Origin: Bacillota bacterium
GTDB taxonomy: Bacteria > Bacillota > Clostridia > Christensenellales > Aristaeellaceae
Assembly: GCA_023460055.1 (NCBI GenBank)
Contig: JAEWRJ010000107.1
Coordinates: 1-7,873, forward strand
DNA length: 7,873 nucleotides
Direction: 5' to 3'
Shown: in pieces, positions 6,354 through 7,873 of the stretch
Numbering within the stretch: the stretch's first letter is position 1
Layout of the letters: the number at the start of each line of letters is the position of its first letter
Position numbers and translations under genes: made by a program
Notes under the pieces: model-generated
The model's database searches: none
What the model was told of the DNA's origin: nothing
Seen by the model: only the letters and a program-made list of their open reading frames with translations

Positions 6354-6363
6354 GTTAAATGGC
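6349..6363 (-). promoter_or_regulatory. Small hairpin holding the rplK start codon
   Basis: GCCAT (plus 6349-6353 read as arm) and ATGGC (6359-6363) form a 5-bp stem with a 5-base loop. In the mRNA the second arm contains the rplK AUG, and the first arm begins two bases after AGGAGG. Folding would hide the initiation codon. A translational switch here is inference; a stem of this size can also occur by chance. Confidence 0.3.
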
Positions 6364-6388
6364 ACCTCCTAATCAATGTGGTCATGTC

Positions 6389-6433
6389 GGCGCGTGAAGC
6401 GCCTCCCACGTGGGGAAGAGGCCCTTGCCTCTT
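6389..6433 (-). promoter_or_regulatory. Cluster of inverted repeats in the nusG-rplK spacer (possible L11-L1 leader)
   Basis: Three inverted repeats lie side by side: AAGAGGC/GCCTCTT (6416-6422 with 6427-6433, 4-base loop) over the nusG stop codon; the palindrome CCCACGTGGG (6405-6414), extendable with wobble pairs; and GGCGC/GCGCC (6389-6393 with 6399-6403, 5-base loop). None is followed by a T-run, so no terminator is called. From established knowledge, L1 represses its operon by binding a leader structure before rplK; whether this is that site is not shown by the sequence. Confidence 0.4.
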
Positions 6434-6974
6434 ACAGCTTTTCTGCCTGGTCGATATCGATCTCGACTTGCATCTCACGCCCCAGGAACATCTTGACCTT
6501 TACCTGCAGCTTGGAGCGCAGCAAATCAATGGATTCAATCACGCCTGTAAAGTTCTCAAGCGGACCGGACAGGATGCGGATCTCCTCGCCTACAACCAGC
6601 TTGCAGGCCTCGGCCTGCGGGCGGCTGTTGAGCATCAGGTCGACTTCTTCATCCGTCAGGGCAACCGGCTTGCTTTCGGGGCCGACAAAGCCCGTTACGC
6701 CGCGCGTGTTTCTGACGACATACCAGGATTCGCTGGTGATGATCATCTTGACCAGCACATAGCCCGGGAAGGTCTTGTGCTGCGTGACCACGCGCTTGCC
6801 GTTTTTAATCTCCGCGACCTCTTCAACAGGTACTGCGACTTCTTGAATCAGGTGCTGCATGCGGTTGTTTTCCGCCGCCTTCTCAAGGTTATCCTTCACC
6901 TTATTCTCGTAGCCGGAATAGGTGTGAACGACGTACCATTGAGCGGTTTGCGTACCTGCGTTTTCTTGGGGCAT
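6432..6974 (-). CDS. nusG: Transcription termination/antitermination factor NusG
   Basis: 180 residues, typical for NusG. It binds the clamp of RNA polymerase, alters pausing and processivity, and links transcription to Rho or to ribosomal S10. The NGN domain spans about 12-117: W13-Y-V-V-H-T-Y-S-G-Y-E-N-K-V with F69-P-G-Y-V73 and V93-T-G-F-V-G98 as clear hallmarks. The KOW domain follows at about 127-160 (V-G-E-E-I-R-I-L-S-G-P-L-E-N-F-T-G-V-I). The first ten residues are a short polar extension before the conserved W-Y-V-V-H-T. AGGAGA is 6 bases before the ATG at 6974. It is 29 bp after secE, the standard arrangement. Confidence 0.98.
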   Translation of the reverse strand: MPQENAGTQTAQWYVVHTYSGYENKVKDNLEKAAENNRMQHLIQEVAVPVEEVAEIKNGKRVVTQHKTFPGYVLVKMIITSESWYVVRNTRGVTGFVGPESKPVALTDEEVDLMLNSRPQAEACKLVVGEEIRILSGPLENFTGVIESIDLLRSKLQVKVKMFLGREMQVEIDIDQAEKL

Positions 6975-7003
6975 GATGCTTCTCCTATTGCCTTGCGGCT
7001 GTA

Positions 7004-7270
7004 TTAGCCGATCATCAGGGCGATCAAGCGGCTTGAACCCATGTCAAGCAGGCCGATGACTACGCCCATGAACACCATGAATGCCAGAACAATCAGCGTG
7101 TAGTTCAGAAGATCCTTGCGGGTAGGCCAGGTCACCTTCTTCAGCTCGCGCCACATGTTCTTGAAAGGACGCGCAATGCGTGCGGGCAGGGTGGTAAAGA
7201 ACCGAAGTACTTTTTGGAAAAAGTTCAGCTTCTCTTCTGCCTTTCCATTGCTCTTCTTCTTTTCCGACAT
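7004..7270 (-). CDS. secE: Preprotein translocase subunit SecE
   Basis: 88 residues, a single-span SecE of the Gram-positive type. SecE clamps the two halves of SecY in the plasma-membrane protein channel. A charged, lysine-rich N-terminus (1-15) leads to the amphipathic helix and the SecE signature W40-R-E-L-K-K-V-T-W-P-T-R-K52, then one membrane segment (about 56-76). The start is ATG 7270 (MSEKKK). The frame stays open further upstream to 7402, but that stretch is the out-of-frame shadow of rpmG. The Shine-Dalgarno GAGGT overlaps the rpmG stop codon, with only 5 bp between the two genes, so translation of the two is probably coupled. Confidence 0.97.
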   Translation of the reverse strand: MSEKKKSNGKAEEKLNFFQKVLRFFTTLPARIARPFKNMWRELKKVTWPTRKDLLNYTLIVLAFMVFMGVVIGLLDMGSSRLIALMIG

Positions 7271-7275
7271 GTCGC

Positions 7276-7440
7276 TTACCTCGTTTCGCGGTGATCTGTA
7301 TGCTTCCTGCAGAAGGGGCAGAACTTGCTCAGTTCGATGCGGTCGGGGGTGTTCTTCTTGTTTTTCTTGGTGGTGTAATTGCGCTGCTTGCAATCGGTGC
7401 AAGCCAGGACAATGTTCGCGCGAGCGTCCTTAGCTGCCAT
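7276..7440 (-). CDS. rpmG: 50S ribosomal protein L33, zinc-ribbon form
   Basis: A 54-residue gene that is easily overlooked because of its size. The protein begins M-A-A-K-D-A-R-A-N-I-V-L-A and has the two cysteine pairs of zinc-binding (C+) L33: C14-T-D-C17 and C41-P-F-C44. Between them are the family's N-Y-T-T-K-K-N-K-K-N-T (21-31) and R-I-E-L-S-K-F (34-40). L33 sits near the E-site tRNA on the large subunit. AGAGGTG precedes the ATG by about 8 bases. Its place between tuf and secE is standard in Bacillota. Many of these genomes also encode a cysteine-less L33 used under zinc limitation; this copy is the zinc-dependent one. Confidence 0.96.
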   Translation of the reverse strand: MAAKDARANIVLACTDCKQRNYTTKKNKKNTPDRIELSKFCPFCRKHTDHRETR

Positions 7441-7477
7441 TGTGAGCACCTCTTTTCTGAATGCTTGTACCTGATGT

Positions 7478-7509
7478 TCCCGCGGCGGGGCTGTGCCCTC
7501 GCCGCGGGA
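7478..7509 (-). promoter_or_regulatory. Strong GC-rich hairpin between tuf and rpmG
   Basis: The outer stem TCCCGCGGCG (7478-7487) pairs with 7500-7509 over 10 bp. After one bulged base (7499), the inner stem GGGC/GCCC (7488-7491 with 7495-7498) closes a 3-base loop. It starts 8 bases after the tuf stop in the direction of transcription. No T-run follows on either strand, so it is not a clear intrinsic terminator. It may protect the tuf mRNA 3' end or set the relative output of tuf and the rpmG-secE-nusG genes (inference). Confidence 0.75.
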
Positions 7510-7517
7510 GCTTGTAA

Positions 7518-7873
<356 letters not shown>

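Noticed and set aside
6378..7007. Plus-strand open frame (209 codons) opposite nusG
   Set aside because: Antisense to a complete NusG with all hallmarks; no family motif and no convincing ribosome-binding site considered together with its position.
7271..7402. Longer SecE start giving a 44-residue N-terminal extension
   Set aside because: The extension is the out-of-frame reading of rpmG. The MSEKKK start has its own Shine-Dalgarno and gives a normal SecE length.

Overview
The window looks like a chromosomal piece of a moderately GC-rich Bacillota (Firmicutes), probably of the class Clostridia. The grounds are strong AGGAGG-type Shine-Dalgarno sites before nearly every gene, the order tuf-rpmG-secE-nusG-rplK-rplA, a zinc-ribbon (four-cysteine) L33, and a CUT1 sugar ABC cluster without its own ATPase. 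The taxonomic call is inference; no rRNA is present.

Right half (about 5130-7873, all minus strand): a translation/transcription/secretion housekeeping block. In transcription order it holds the C-terminal part of EF-Tu (tuf, cut by the window edge), L33 (rpmG, only 54 residues), SecE, NusG, L11 (rplK) and L1 (rplA). It ends at an intrinsic terminator at 5131-5164. The usual next genes, rplJ-rplL-rpoB-rpoC, are not here; a convergent AraC-family gene follows instead. The spacers tuf-rpmG, nusG-rplK and rplK-rplA all hold inverted repeats that could be mRNA-stabilising or autoregulatory structures.

Left half (1-5133): a sugar-utilisation locus. An AraC-family regulator (plus strand, 4276-5133) is divergent from a minus-strand operon. 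In transcription order the operon holds a BadF/BadG-type (N-acetylglucosamine-kinase-like) sugar kinase, an extracellular sugar-binding protein, two CUT1 permeases, and the first 21 codons of an amidohydrolase. The 156-bp divergent region carries a good sigma-A-type promoter on each strand, placed back to back, which suggests that one regulator controls both sides. A perfect 15-bp hairpin lies between the binding-protein and permease genes. It resembles the elements that keep binding-protein mRNA in excess over permease mRNA.

Inferred working model: an amino sugar or related glycan fragment is captured by the binding protein, imported by the two permeases powered by an ATPase encoded elsewhere, phosphorylated by the kinase, and perhaps hydrolysed by the amidohydrolase. 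The AraC protein would sense the substrate. I see no mobile element, CRISPR array, tRNA or rRNA, and no clearly undescribed system. The points most worth a second look are the truncated ribosomal operon, the paired divergent promoters, the hairpins, and the binding protein's lack of a lipobox.
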